Source of the DNA: Paenibacillus ginsengihumi DSM 21568
GTDB lineage: Bacteria > Bacillota > Bacilli > Paenibacillales > NBRC-103111
Reading direction: 5' to 3'
Length of the DNA: 64,000 nucleotides
Assembly (NCBI RefSeq): GCF_000380965.1
Contig: NZ_KB905568.1
Coordinates: 17,578 to 81,577, forward strand
Shown here: in pieces, positions 33,743 through 42,902 of the stretch
How the letters are laid out: every line of letters starts with the position of its first letter
Numbering within the stretch: position 1 is the stretch's first letter
The notes under the pieces: model-generated
Told to the model about the DNA's origin: nothing
Databases searched by the model: none
Seen by the model: the letters and a program-made list of their open reading frames with translations, nothing else
Program-made: the position numbers and the translations under genes

Positions 33743-34543
33743 ATGGACGGACGCGACTGGAAATTGTTTTTGCAGCCCTACGAGCAGACGGTGGAAGAGC
33801 TGAAGGTCAAGTTCAAGACGCTGCGCGCAGAGCTGAAAAACCGGGAGGAATACTCGCCGATTGAGTTCGTCACCGGGCGCGTCAAGCGCATCTCCAGCAT
33901 TATCGAGAAAATGAAGCGGCTGAACGTGCCGATGGAAAATATCGAGACGGGCATTGAGGATATCGCCGGCATCCGCATCATGTGCCAATTTGTGGAGGAT
34001 ATTGAAGCGCTGGCGGAGCTGATTCGGGCGCGTGAGGATATGACAGTCAAGTATGTCAAAGACTACGTGACGAACAAAAAGCCGAGCGGATACCGCAGCT
34101 ATCATATTATCGTGGAGTACCCCGTACAGACGGCGCTCGGGATGAAGCGGGTGCTGGCGGAGATTCAGCTGCGCACGCTGGCAATGAATTTTTGGGCGAC
34201 GATCGAGCACTCCCTCAATTACAAATACCGCGAGAAGCTGCCTGAGCAGGTGGTGGAAAGGCTGAGCAGGGCAGCGGAAGCGGCTTATCTGCTCGACCGG
34301 GAAATGAGCAGCATCCGCGACGAGATTATGGAGGCGCAAAAGCTGTTCGAGGACAAATCGCGAATCGTGTCCCAGGTGCTAAGCGGCATTCAGCGGCTGT
34401 ACTATTTCCATCGCGTGCGGGAGGCGGCCCAGTTCCAAATGCGCTTCAACGAGCTGTGGGATATCGACGACGTATGGCATTTCAAGGAGCTCTTGCACGA
34501 TATCGAGGAAGCGATCCGCAGGGCGGCTGCGAAGAGCCCGTAA
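33743..34543 (+). CDS. Small alarmone synthetase ((p)ppGpp synthetase, RelP/RelQ type)
   Basis: 266 residues with only the RelA/SpoT synthetase domain: GRVKRISSIIEKMKR, DIAGIRIMC, KPSGYRSYHIIVEYP and EIQLRTLAMNFWATIEHSLN. No hydrolase, TGS or ACT domain. It transfers pyrophosphate from ATP to GDP/GTP to make the stringent-response alarmone. At 266 residues it is longer than Bacillus YjbM/YwaC (about 210), with an extra helical C-terminus. ATG 33743 follows GGAGGG. Confidence 0.88.
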   Translation: MDGRDWKLFLQPYEQTVEELKVKFKTLRAELKNREEYSPIEFVTGRVKRISSIIEKMKRLNVPMENIETGIEDIAGIRIMCQFVEDIEALAELIRAREDMTVKYVKDYVTNKKPSGYRSYHIIVEYPVQTALGMKRVLAEIQLRTLAMNFWATIEHSLNYKYREKLPEQVVERLSRAAEAAYLLDREMSSIRDEIMEAQKLFEDKSRIVSQVLSGIQRLYYFHRVREAAQFQMRFNELWDIDDVWHFKELLHDIEEAIRRAAAKSP

Positions 34544-34601
34544 AAAAGCCCGTAACTAGGCGGGCACTGCCGGAAGACGCGGAGGCTGGAGGGTTGAGGC
34601 G

Positions 34602-35009
34602 ATGAATCGCGATTATGATCCTTTGTACGTACAGTTTATACATTATTTCAATATTGAGCGCGATTATTTCGAGTGCCATGAGGTGATGGAGGAGCTGTGG
34701 CTCGAGGAAGGCCGCGATCCGGTCTACCAAGGGCTGCTGCAGGTCGCCGTCGGATTGTACCACGATGCGAACGGCAACCGGAACGGGGCGATCAAGCTGT
34801 TCGCGCAGGCGCTCGACAAGCTGGAGGGCGTGCAGGACGAAAGGCTCGGCATCGATCTGGAGAAGCTGGTGAACGACAGCCGTACCTATTACCGGAAGCT
34901 AAGCCGCGCCATGGATGAGCCGTTCGAGCCTTACGATCTCGATATCGTCATCCTCGACTCCAAGCTGCGGACGGCCGTCGAACGGCTGGCGGGCAGCGCA
35001 ACGGAATGA
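34602..35009 (+). CDS. DUF309 protein
   Basis: 135 residues, all helical, with the DUF309 signature DYFECHEVMEELWLEEG and YQGLLQVAVGLYHDANGN. The conserved His/Glu suggest a metal or ligand site, but the function is unknown. ATG 34602 follows GGAGGG. It is on the same strand as the alarmone synthetase with a 58-base gap. Confidence 0.85.
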   Translation: MNRDYDPLYVQFIHYFNIERDYFECHEVMEELWLEEGRDPVYQGLLQVAVGLYHDANGNRNGAIKLFAQALDKLEGVQDERLGIDLEKLVNDSRTYYRKLSRAMDEPFEPYDLDIVILDSKLRTAVERLAGSATE

Positions 35010-35097
35010 TATCTTTGGAAAATAGCGCGCCTTGCCGATTCGCTGGTTTCCGGCTGCTGCTTGCGTCCGATGGCGTTTTAGCGCATAAACCGAAAAA

Positions 35098-35135
35098 AAC
35101 CTCCAGCCGCTACTCTGGCGGCAATGGAGGTTTTT
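35098..35135. terminator. Bidirectional terminator
   Basis: AACCTCCAGCCGC (35098-35110) pairs with GCGGCAATGGAGGTT (35118-35132) with a small bulge. T-runs are present on both strands; it separates DUF309 from the convergent thioredoxin gene. Confidence 0.85.
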
Positions 35136-35145
35136 GCTTGAAACG

Positions 35146-35655
35146 TTACTTGGCGTTATGCTTCTCCAGGAACTGCTTGTACGCATCTTGCGGATGGCCC
35201 GGTTCGCCGGAGACAGAGATGCCTCCCTCCATGCGCTCCGCTTCGACGCCGTCCTTATAATAAACGAGCGTCGGCGTATACTGAATATTATTTTTGTCCC
35301 AGGCGTCCGGGAATTCCTCCAGGTTGAACTGCTTGACGTCGATGCCCATCTCCTTGGCCATCGGCGCAAGGATCGGCGTTGTCCGCTTGCAGTGCGGGCA
35401 GGTCGAAGCGAAATAATAGACGAAGAACGATTCCTTGTTGTCGATTCTTGTCTGCAGCTCGTTAGGCAAAATAATATTTTGATAATTCGGATCGTCCAGC
35501 AGCTTCAGCGTTTCGGGATGCAGATCCTGCGGAGCGATGCCGTACACGTTGTTTTCGTATTTGGCGTATTTCGCCTTGTTGGCTTGCTGATTGAGAACAA
35601 ACAGCGCGGCGAACAGGACGACGATAACAGATAAGAAAATCAGCAGCTTCTTCAT
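35146..35655 (-). CDS. Membrane-anchored thioredoxin-fold protein (CPHC)
   Basis: 169 residues. N-terminal membrane helix (LLIFLSVIVVLFAALFVL), then an extracytoplasmic thioredoxin fold with FVYYFASTCPHCKRTTPIL. CPHC is the active-site type of DsbA/BdbA-like oxidases. The cis-Pro is in QYTPTLVYY. It probably handles disulfides outside the membrane. ATG 35655 follows GAGGTG. No DsbB partner is adjacent. Confidence 0.85.
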   Translation of the reverse strand: MKKLLIFLSVIVVLFAALFVLNQQANKAKYAKYENNVYGIAPQDLHPETLKLLDDPNYQNIILPNELQTRIDNKESFFVYYFASTCPHCKRTTPILAPMAKEMGIDVKQFNLEEFPDAWDKNNIQYTPTLVYYKDGVEAERMEGGISVSGEPGHPQDAYKQFLEKHNAK

Positions 35656-36099
35656 TTCGATTCACCTCATTTCTGCACGGGATTGCACGGGATAATGAAA
35701 GTTGCGCCCATCCTATAACCATTCTTCGCTGAGCGCGGAGATTCCTGCCTGATATCATACCTCAAATTTGAAATAATTGCGACACCGGATCTCTCCGGCG
35801 CTTCGCAAGGCGCCAATAAAACGTCCGGAACTCGCCTGCGGCATCCGCTTGAAGCCGGACAGCCAGTCGGGCTCCCGGTCTGGTTCGGCCGAGCTGGCAG
35901 CGCTTTAGGAAACCGCTCATATGGACCTGATGCAAACGGGACGGCTATATATTATAATTTGACATATTGGCGACCGACCGCAGGACAGGAATTGCCCGGA
36001 TGATGAGCTTGAACGGTCCGCTTATAGTAGTTTGAGAATGTTTTGCTAAGCTTGAAGGCTTTGGGCGACGAGACATAAACAGCAAAGGCGAGTGGTGAC
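35656..36099. other. Non-coding stretch upstream of rsmF-like gene 1
   Basis: 444 bases, divergent spacer. A TATAAT (in TATATATTATAATTTGACA, near 35948) could be a -10 for the methyltransferase gene. No open frame looks coding and no repeat of the families seen elsewhere is present. Confidence 0.5.
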
Positions 36100-37872
36100 A
36101 TGGGGACTGATATGCTGCCGGGAACGTTCCTGGGCCGGATGGAGCGGCTGCTTGGGGACGGTTTCCCGGATTTTTTGGCTTCTTATAAGGAGCAGCGGCA
36201 GTACGGACTGAGGGTCAATACGCTGAAGATTTCTCCTGACGCATTGCAGGAGATAGCCGGGGTCGGCCTGCAGCCGGTTCCTTGGTGTCCGACCGGATTT
36301 TATTATAGCGAGGCGGACCGGCCAGGCAAGCATCCGCTGTATCATGCCGGCCTGTATTATATCCAGGAGCCGAGCGCGATGGCGCCCGTGGAGCTGCTGG
36401 ACGTGCTTCCCGGCGACCGAGTGCTCGATCTGTGCGCGGCCCCGGGGGGCAAATCGACGCAAATCGCCGCCAAGCTGGGCGGCCAGGGCGTGCTCGTCGT
36501 CAACGACGTGCATCCGGACCGGGTGAAGGCCTTGGTCAAAAATATCGAGCTGTCCGGCGTGCGCAACGCGGTCGTGCTGAACGACGATCCGGGCAAGCTG
36601 CAGCATGCGTTCAAGGATTGGTTCGACAAAATCTTGATCGACGCTCCCTGTTCGGGAGAAGGCATGTTCCGCAAGGAAGAGGATATGGCGAAGGCGTGGC
36701 GGCCCGACTGGACGGACAAATATGCCGAAATGCAGCGCCAGCTGCTCCGTCAGGCGGCGGCGATGCTGAAGCCGGGAGGGCGGCTCGTCTATTCCACGTG
36801 CACCTTCTCGCCGGAAGAAAACGAGCGGATGATCGCGGCATTTTTGGACGAGCATCCGGAATTTGCGGCCGTGGAGACGGGCAGCGGGACGGCGGCCGGA
36901 CGCGAGGATTGGCTGCCTGGCCGGCCGGATTGGGCCGAAGGACGCCGGGCCGGCGAGACGGTGCGCACGGCCCGGCTGTGGCCGCACCGACTGCGCGGGG
37001 AAGGCCATTTTGCGGCGGCGCTTGAGCGTCGCGGACTAGATATCCGCGGCGGACAAGCGCCGCCGGGAGGGCCTGCAGCGTGTGCAGCAGCGGCAGCGGG
37101 CGGCCTCGCCGGATCGGGCCTTGCCCGAACGGGCGAGGGAGCCGGTGCAGCTATGCGGCTGGAGCCGGAGCCGGAGGCGGGGGCAAGCCCGGCGGGCGCG
37201 CGCGGCGATGAGGCAGCCGGGCGGACTGCCGCTGAGCGGGCGGCGGGCGGCGGCTCGGCGGCCACGGCCGGCGGCAAGCGCGGGGCCGACGCCGCGCCTG
37301 CCGGACGCGGGCGCGCGGAGCGAATCGCCGCCGGGCGGGGCCGCGCCGCGGGCGGCCAGGATCGGGGCGCGCGCCCGGAGCGCCGCGGCGGACGAGCGCC
37401 GCATAGCGGCTCCGCGTCCGCCGACGCGCTGGAGCTGTTCCGCCAGTTCGCTGCGGAACAGCTTGCCGTGCCGGCGGCCGGGCTTATAGCGGAGCCGCTC
37501 GTACGCGGCGAGCACCTGTGCGCCGCGCCGGCCGGGCTGCCGGAGTTGGCCGGCATCCGCGTCATCCGCCCCGGCTGGTACCTCGGCAGCGCGCGCCGGG
37601 GACGGTTCGAGCCGGCGCATGCGCTCGCGCTTGGCCTCAAGGCCGATGAAGCGCTGCGCTCCGCCCGCCTTCCCCTGGGCGACGAGCGCGTCATCCGCTA
37701 CCTGCGCGGCGAGACGATCTCGCTGGCGAAGGAGGAGCTTCGCCTGGCCGGCGAGCGGGCTCAAGCCAAAGGCTACGCGCTCGTATGTGCGGGCGATTAT
37801 CCTTTGGGCTGGGCCAAATGGCAGGACGGCCTGCTGAAGAACGAATATCCTCCCGGATGGAGGTGGACATAG
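36100..37872 (+). CDS. RsmF-like rRNA m5C methyltransferase, paralogue 1
   Basis: 590 residues. NOL1/NOP2/Sun family: DLCAAPGGKSTQIAAKLGG (SAM site), DAPCSGEGMFRKEEDM (motif IV Cys) and YSTCTFSPEEN (catalytic Cys). Then WPHRLRGEGHF and a C-terminal PUA-like part (about 445-590) ending LGWAKWQDGLLKNEYP. An extra low-complexity Ala/Gly/Arg block of about 105 residues (330-435) separates the two and is absent from the paralogue at 41355. It methylates cytosine in 16S rRNA. The RsuA-type gene follows 3 bases after the stop. Confidence 0.88.
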   Translation: MGTDMLPGTFLGRMERLLGDGFPDFLASYKEQRQYGLRVNTLKISPDALQEIAGVGLQPVPWCPTGFYYSEADRPGKHPLYHAGLYYIQEPSAMAPVELLDVLPGDRVLDLCAAPGGKSTQIAAKLGGQGVLVVNDVHPDRVKALVKNIELSGVRNAVVLNDDPGKLQHAFKDWFDKILIDAPCSGEGMFRKEEDMAKAWRPDWTDKYAEMQRQLLRQAAAMLKPGGRLVYSTCTFSPEENERMIAAFLDEHPEFAAVETGSGTAAGREDWLPGRPDWAEGRRAGETVRTARLWPHRLRGEGHFAAALERRGLDIRGGQAPPGGPAACAAAAAGGLAGSGLARTGEGAGAAMRLEPEPEAGASPAGARGDEAAGRTAAERAAGGGSAATAGGKRGADAAPAGRGRAERIAAGRGRAAGGQDRGARPERRGGRAPHSGSASADALELFRQFAAEQLAVPAAGLIAEPLVRGEHLCAAPAGLPELAGIRVIRPGWYLGSARRGRFEPAHALALGLKADEALRSARLPLGDERVIRYLRGETISLAKEELRLAGERAQAKGYALVCAGDYPLGWAKWQDGLLKNEYPPGWRWT

Positions 37873-37875
37873 GCA

Positions 37876-38622
37876 ATGAAGAAGACGATGCGGCTGGACA
37901 AGCTGCTGGCGCATGCCGGCTACGGCTCGCGCAGCGACATCAAAAAGCTGATCAAGGCCAAGGCCGTGGCGGTGGACGGCAAGCCTGCGAAGGACAGCGG
38001 CATGCAGATCGATCCGGACCGCCATCGGATTACGGTAGACGGCGAGGCGGTCATGTACAAGGAATTCGTCTACGTTATGCTGAACAAGCCGCCCGGGTAT
38101 GTCTCGGCCACGGAGGATGTGAGGGAACGGACGGTGATCGATCTCGTGGCGGACGAATACGGTCATTACGAGCTTTTTCCCGTCGGCCGGCTCGACAAGG
38201 ATACGGAAGGGCTGCTGCTGCTCACCAACGACGGCAAGCTGGCGCATCAGCTGCTATCGCCGAAGAAGCATGTCCCGAAAACATACTACGCGGAAGTTGA
38301 GGGACAAGTCGGCGAGAGCGATGCGCAGGCGTTCGCGCAAGGAGTGACGCTGGATGATGGGTATGTTACGCTGCCGGCCAAGCTTAGGATTTTGCATTCC
38401 GGCAGTCCGGAAACGGAGGAGCTGTCCCGAATCGAGCTGACGATCGTCGAGGGCAAATTTCATCAAGTAAAGCGGATGTTCCAGGCCGTCGGCAAGCGGG
38501 TCGTTTATTTGAAGCGGCTTTCGATGGGGACGCTTGCCCTGGACGAGCGGCTCGGGCCTGGCGAATACCGGGAGCTGACGGCGGAGGAGCTGGAGCGGCT
38601 GATCAAAGGCAATGAGGCGTAA
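37876..38622 (+). CDS. RsuA-family pseudouridine synthase
   Basis: 248 residues. N-terminal S4 RNA-binding domain (RLDKLLAHAGYGSRSDIKKL) and the catalytic motif GRLDKDTEGLLLLTNDG with the nucleophilic Asp. KFHQVKRMFQAVGKRVVYLKR is the family's C-terminal signature. It converts a uridine of rRNA (16S U516-type for RsuA) to pseudouridine. It directly follows the rRNA methyltransferase gene, so the two form a small rRNA modification operon. Confidence 0.9.
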   Translation: MKKTMRLDKLLAHAGYGSRSDIKKLIKAKAVAVDGKPAKDSGMQIDPDRHRITVDGEAVMYKEFVYVMLNKPPGYVSATEDVRERTVIDLVADEYGHYELFPVGRLDKDTEGLLLLTNDGKLAHQLLSPKKHVPKTYYAEVEGQVGESDAQAFAQGVTLDDGYVTLPAKLRILHSGSPETEELSRIELTIVEGKFHQVKRMFQAVGKRVVYLKRLSMGTLALDERLGPGEYRELTAEELERLIKGNEA

Positions 38623-38710
38623 CCGCTGAACGGTCGCCGCATCGTTGACGGAATATTGCCGGCACGCGGCGAAACGGCCGCTCGCGAGCTATTTGGCTTG
38701 CCTGGATTTG

Positions 38711-38975
38711 CGGCGGATGCAGTGGATGCGGCGGATGTGGTGGATGCGGCGGATGCAGTGGATGCGGCGGATGTGGTGGATGCGGCGGATGCAGTGAATG
38801 CGGCGGATGTGGTGGATGCGGCGGATGCAGTGAATGCGGCGGATGTGGTGGATGCGGCGGATGCAGTGAATGCAGTGGATGTGGTGGATGCGGCGGATGC
38901 AGTGGATGTGGCGGATGTGGTGGATGCAGTGAATGCAGTGGATGTGGTAGGTGCAGTGGATGTGGTGGATGCAAG
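38711..38975. repeat. GCGGAT/GTGGAT minisatellite
   Basis: About 260 bases made almost only of GCGGATGCAGTGGAT/GTGGTGGAT-type units in multiples of three and fifteen bases. All frames are open on both strands, so coding cannot be inferred. It fills the gap between the pseudouridine synthase and the acidic protein gene. Confidence 0.85.
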
Positions 38976-39291
38976 CGAATGCGGCCAATGCGGTGGAAAG
39001 GGCAACCTCGTAAATCACTAAAAAAGCGAGGGGCCGCATCCTTTGGGGGGAAGTCGCTGTGATATCAGCCGAAGCGGGAACAGGCAGGACGTTCGTCCGG
39101 TTCCGGTTCAGATTCATGCGAATGAAGGAAGCTGCCGGGAAGGAAATGCTGGCGGCCGGCAAACGGGATGCTGGAGTATCGCCTCCCGCCGATTGCGAAC
39201 CGAAGGGCATAGCTTGATCCAGGACGGGATATGCTATCCATATTGGCCCTGCGGGCCGATTCAATCCTGACATCCTTTGGAGGCGACGCTC

Positions 39292-40341
39292 ATGGCATCC
39301 ATGAAGCTAAGGCCGGATATCAGAACGGCCGGAGGCGAGGTTAACGACATATTGTACAACAATCGGTTTGTGGGCACGCTTACGTTAGTTTACCGGGATT
39401 CCGACCGGATGGCCGGGTCGCTCCAATTGGAACAAGAGGCGCTGTCCGAGCGGGAAAAGGACGATGTAAGCGAGCAGGTGCATGAATATGTGCAGGCATT
39501 GGTCGATGCGATGAACATCTCGAAGTGCGAGGTGATGGTTACTTTCAGCAGCTTCGATCATGTGCTGGCCTCGGAAAGCGAGATGGAGGAAGACCTGAGC
39601 CTCGGCGAAGAAGAAGACCGGGACACCGAAGTGATTTGGGTGGACGACAACACTCGGTTTGGCGACGAGGGAACGGGCGAACGGGACGAATATACGATGC
39701 AGGATTACGAGCTGGTCATTGTCGGCGAATCGCGCAACGCCGTGGAGTATCATGTTTACGGCGCGGACGAGGAATGGGTGGCCGAAGCGTTCATGAGCAT
39801 CGTCGGCCGTCAGGTGAACGGAACGGTCAAATGGATGATGATGCCGGAGGAAGACGATTTGGACATCGTCGCAGACTTGATCGTCCGCGATTTCGATGAA
39901 AAAGAAATCGATTCGTTTGCGATCGAGATGAGGCATGGGGATGAGCTGATCGAGACGATCGAGCTGGCGCACGAGGAGCTGCTGGAGGACGAGGAAGACC
40001 TGCCGCAGGCCGGAGATGATGCCTATTCGCTGGAAGGGGAGTCTTCGCCCTATTCGGTTGCTCTGGTCAGAGACGACGGGGACGTGCTCCATTACGAGAT
40101 CTACGAGCGGTCCCGCGGAAGGCTGCCCATCGGCACGGCTACGATCGATATCAGCCAAAAGCAGCTGACCGGCTTCGTCGATTTCCGCGATCCGGGAACC
40201 GAGGAAGGCCGGGAGCAGATTGCCGCTTTATTGATGCAGGAGCTGGATAAAGAGAAGGATTACGAGACGTTCAATGTCAGCATGATGCACAACAACCGGC
40301 TGATTGAGGAATTGCTGTTCGAAACCGAGCAGGTTCATTAA
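39292..40341 (+). CDS. Acidic protein with three tandem ~90-residue repeats, function unknown
   Basis: 349 residues, strongly acidic, no signal peptide or membrane helix. Three diverged repeats can be aligned by eye: residues ~15-105 (VGTLTLVYRDSDRMAGSLQL), ~135-230 (VEYHVYGADEEWVAEAFM ... VNGTVKWMMMPEEDD) and ~255-345 (LHYEIYERSRGRLPIGTATI ... LTGFVDFRDPGTEE). Each ends in a line like FAIEMRHGDELIETI or FNVSMMHNNRLIEELLF. Acidic linkers separate them. ATG 39292 follows TTGGAGGCG. I do not recognise the family. Confidence 0.7.
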   Translation: MASMKLRPDIRTAGGEVNDILYNNRFVGTLTLVYRDSDRMAGSLQLEQEALSEREKDDVSEQVHEYVQALVDAMNISKCEVMVTFSSFDHVLASESEMEEDLSLGEEEDRDTEVIWVDDNTRFGDEGTGERDEYTMQDYELVIVGESRNAVEYHVYGADEEWVAEAFMSIVGRQVNGTVKWMMMPEEDDLDIVADLIVRDFDEKEIDSFAIEMRHGDELIETIELAHEELLEDEEDLPQAGDDAYSLEGESSPYSVALVRDDGDVLHYEIYERSRGRLPIGTATIDISQKQLTGFVDFRDPGTEEGREQIAALLMQELDKEKDYETFNVSMMHNNRLIEELLFETEQVH

Positions 40342-40418
40342 AAAAAAGCCCGAGAGGCGGGTCGTGTTCCTTGCGCGTTTTGGTTCGAACCGTTCTAGCA
40401 GACCGACCTCGCTCCCCT

Positions 40419-40496
40419 AAAAATACGCCCCCGGCGCCATTGAACTGCCCCCTTCTATTTGACAGGGAGCAGTTCACATTAACGGCCCGGGGACGT
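40419..40496 (-). terminator. Large terminator of the small-multidrug-export gene
   Basis: Outer stem ACGCCCCCGG (40425-40434) with CCGGGGACGT (40487-40496), and inner stem TGAACTGC...GCAGTTCA (40441-40475). Read on minus it ends in ATTTTTA, right after the gene at 40517. Confidence 0.7.
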
Positions 40497-40516
40497 TTGC
40501 GCGATTTTCCTATGCT

Positions 40517-41014
40517 TTAGCCCTGCTTCAAAAATTTGATATAGCCGAAGCCGTAATAAGAGCCGACGGCCAGGATGACGGTCCATGCCGCGAGACCGAT
40601 CGTGATCCAAAGCATGACCCACCGTTTGGAGGAGCCGAAGGCGAGCGCAAGCAGCGCCGCGATATCGGTGCCGACGATGACCGGAGCGATCAGCGCAAGG
40701 CCTGGCGTGCCGTAGCGGTCCCAAATTTTGCGGGCGCGGGACATTTTTTTGCCCGAGGTAAGAGCTTCCTCCTCGCTGATGCCGAGCTTGCGGGCGCGGC
40801 GCCGTTTCCACCAGCCGGAAATTTGAGTGAAAAAGAAGCCGATCAGCAGAACAGGTATCCAGTTGCCGATGAATCCGACGATGCTGACGGGGATCGGGGA
40901 CAAGCCCCAGGCGATGCCCAGAGGCACTACAAGGAATACTTCGAGCCACGGCGCTGCGGCCAAACCAAACAAAGCTAGATATTCCCAAATATGCTCGATA
41001 ATTTCAGTCATCAT
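40517..41014 (-). CDS. Small multi-drug export family membrane protein
   Basis: 165 residues with four membrane segments. EIIEHIWEYLALFGLAAAPW, VPLGIAWGLSPIPVSIVGFIG and YGTPGLALIAPVIVGTDIAA match the Sm_multidrug_ex (PF06695) family. The gating substrate is unproven in this family. ATG 41014 follows AAGGAGAG, with a second ATG directly after. Convergent with the acidic-protein gene. Confidence 0.82.
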   Translation of the reverse strand: MMTEIIEHIWEYLALFGLAAAPWLEVFLVVPLGIAWGLSPIPVSIVGFIGNWIPVLLIGFFFTQISGWWKRRRARKLGISEEEALTSGKKMSRARKIWDRYGTPGLALIAPVIVGTDIAALLALAFGSSKRWVMLWITIGLAAWTVILAVGSYYGFGYIKFLKQG

Positions 41015-41354
41015 ATCTCTCCTTTGATTTTCAAGTGTATACAAGTGTATAAGTAAAACAGGCGTGCCTCCAGAATTTCTTTGTTACATATATTTCCGAA
41101 AAAAAGTTTTATTTCTGGATTTTCCCGATTTCGATCGGCGAAGGTAAAATTGCAGGTACACAGGCAAGCGCCTCGCTTTTGCGGAACAGATCGGCTCCGG
41201 CCACCGTGCTGATTTTATAGGGATGCCAAATCACGAAGCCGTTTTCTTCCCCGGCCTGACCTCTTTTAACGGGTGGGCGCAGCGATCACCTTGAGCCATG
41301 CCGAAGTGGGTACCGAAAAATAGCAGCGGTACAGTCTGTTCAGGATGCCGTATA
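41015..41354. other. Non-coding stretch between export gene and rsmF-like gene 2
   Basis: 340 bases. The minus strand contains a stop-to-stop frame of about 57 codons (around 41110-41285, ending IEIGKIQK) with protein-like composition but no usable start, possibly a gene remnant. No promoter or repeat was identified. Confidence 0.4.
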
Positions 41355-42773
41355 TCAGCGGTGCGGCGCCGGGCGGCGCAGTCCTTTCGGATAATGGTTC
41401 TTCAGCTGCCCTTCCGAATGCTTGCCCCAGCCGAGCGGGAAACCGTCGACGGTGACGAGCGTCCACCCGCTGCCTGTGGAAAGCACGGGCAGTGTCAGCG
41501 ATTCGCCGCTTAAGTATCTGTGCACCTCCTCGCTGTCCGAGGACAGCCGGATCGTCCGCAGCGCAGCGTCCTCCCGCGGCAGCGCCAAGGCGAGCGCATG
41601 CGCCGGCCGGGCGAGGCCCTTCTTCACTTCGGCCAGGTGCAGCCCTGGCCGCGGCGTTTTGAGCCCCTGCAGCAGGGCGGGGCTGAAGACAGCCCCCTCG
41701 CCGACGGGCAGCCAGTACAGCTGGTCGCCGAAGAGCAGCGGCTCGCCCGGCGGCAGCAGGTCGGCTCCGCCGGCCAGGTTGTCCTTGGCGAAGCGGCCGA
41801 ACAGCCGCATCGCTTCTTCTTCGGGGCGCGATGCTTGGGCACGCCGACCGGCAGCGTTTCGCGGGCGGCCCGTCTGGCGCGTCGGGCGTTCGGGGCCTGG
41901 AGGCGGAGCAAGCTCTGCCTCCAGCACCAGCACGGCGACAAAATGCCCCTCGCCCCGCTGCCGATGTGGCCAGATTCGCTCGGTCTTCTCCAGCTTCAGC
42001 TGGGGAAACTCCGATAGCAGGCGCTCGATGGTCCCCTCGTTCTCCTGCTCATTGAAGGTGCAGGTGGAATAGGCAAGCCTGCCGCCGGGCTTCAGCATGC
42101 GGACGGCCGAACGCGCGATGTCGAGCTGGCGGGCGGCGCACATCTGGACATGAGCCGGAGACCATTCAAGCACCGCATCGGGATCTTTGCGAAACATGCC
42201 TTCGCCGGAGCAGGGGGCATCCAGCATGATTTTGTCAAAGTAGCCGGGGAACGTCTTCTCCAGCTGGTCGGGCCCGGCGTTCGTGACTATGGCGTTCGCG
42301 ATGCCGAGGCGCTCGATGTTCTCGGCCAGCGCCTTGGCACGGGCGGGATGAATCTCATTGGCGACGAGCAACCCGCGGCCCTGCAGCTTGCCGGCGATCT
42401 GGGTCGATTTGCCGCCCGGCGCTGCCGCCAGATCGAGCACGATATCCCCCGGCTGCGGCTCCAGCAGCTCGGCGGAGGACATGGCCGAAGGCTCCTGAAT
42501 ATAATACAGGCCAGCGGCATGGTACGGATGCTTGCCGGGCCTCGTTTCTTCCGCGTAATAAAATCCCGTCGGGCACCACGGCACCGGCTCCAGGCCGAAG
42601 CGCTCCTTGAGCGGCGCGGCGTCCTGCGGGTCCAGCTTGAGCGGGTTCAAGCGGAGGCCGCTGGTTCGCGGCTGGCCGTAGCTGGCCAGGAAGCGCTCCG
42701 CCTCCTCGCCGCCGAGCAGTTCCCTCATCTGCCGGACGTAAGCTTCCGGGAGCTGTATGCTTAACGAACACAT
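41355..42773 (-). CDS. RsmF-like rRNA m5C methyltransferase, paralogue 2
   Basis: 472 residues. Same architecture as the gene at 36100 without the long low-complexity insert: VPWCPTGFYYAEETRPGKHP, DLAAAPGGKSTQIAGKL, DAPCSGEGMFRKDPDAV, YSTCTFNEQEN, WPHRQRGEGHF, then a C-terminal PUA-like domain ending FPLGWGKHSEGQLKNHYP. Both catalytic-site cysteines (DAPC, TCT) are kept, so both paralogues should be active. ATG 42773 has only a weak RBS. Divergent from the que genes. Confidence 0.88.
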   Translation of the reverse strand: MCSLSIQLPEAYVRQMRELLGGEEAERFLASYGQPRTSGLRLNPLKLDPQDAAPLKERFGLEPVPWCPTGFYYAEETRPGKHPYHAAGLYYIQEPSAMSSAELLEPQPGDIVLDLAAAPGGKSTQIAGKLQGRGLLVANEIHPARAKALAENIERLGIANAIVTNAGPDQLEKTFPGYFDKIMLDAPCSGEGMFRKDPDAVLEWSPAHVQMCAARQLDIARSAVRMLKPGGRLAYSTCTFNEQENEGTIERLLSEFPQLKLEKTERIWPHRQRGEGHFVAVLVLEAELAPPPGPERPTRQTGRPRNAAGRRAQASRPEEEAMRLFGRFAKDNLAGGADLLPPGEPLLFGDQLYWLPVGEGAVFSPALLQGLKTPRPGLHLAEVKKGLARPAHALALALPREDAALRTIRLSSDSEEVHRYLSGESLTLPVLSTGSGWTLVTVDGFPLGWGKHSEGQLKNHYPKGLRRPAPHR

Positions 42774-42837
42774 TGCTTACCATTCCTTTATGTCGAACGT
42801 ATCTTTGTCTTGAGAGTATTATACAAGTTTCACCGTA

Positions 42838-42867
42838 TTGTGAGAAGCGAATGCGCCATGATATAAT
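42838..42867 (+). promoter_or_regulatory. Sigma-A promoter of queDE
   Basis: TTGTGA (42838-42843), 18-base spacer, TATAAT (42862-42867). It leaves only about 30 bases of leader, too short for a preQ1 riboswitch. Confidence 0.65.
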
Positions 42868-42902
42868 AATCTGATGTTTTCGGGGGAGGGATGAATGGAC
42901 GC

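Noticed and set aside
38656..39021. 121-codon plus-strand frame over the minisatellite
   Set aside because: All frames are open through the repeat because units are multiples of three. No RBS and no non-repeat coding sequence support it.
41110..41285. Minus-strand frame ending IEIGKIQK
   Set aside because: Protein-like for about 57 codons but bounded upstream by a stop with no usable start or RBS. Kept only as a possible remnant.
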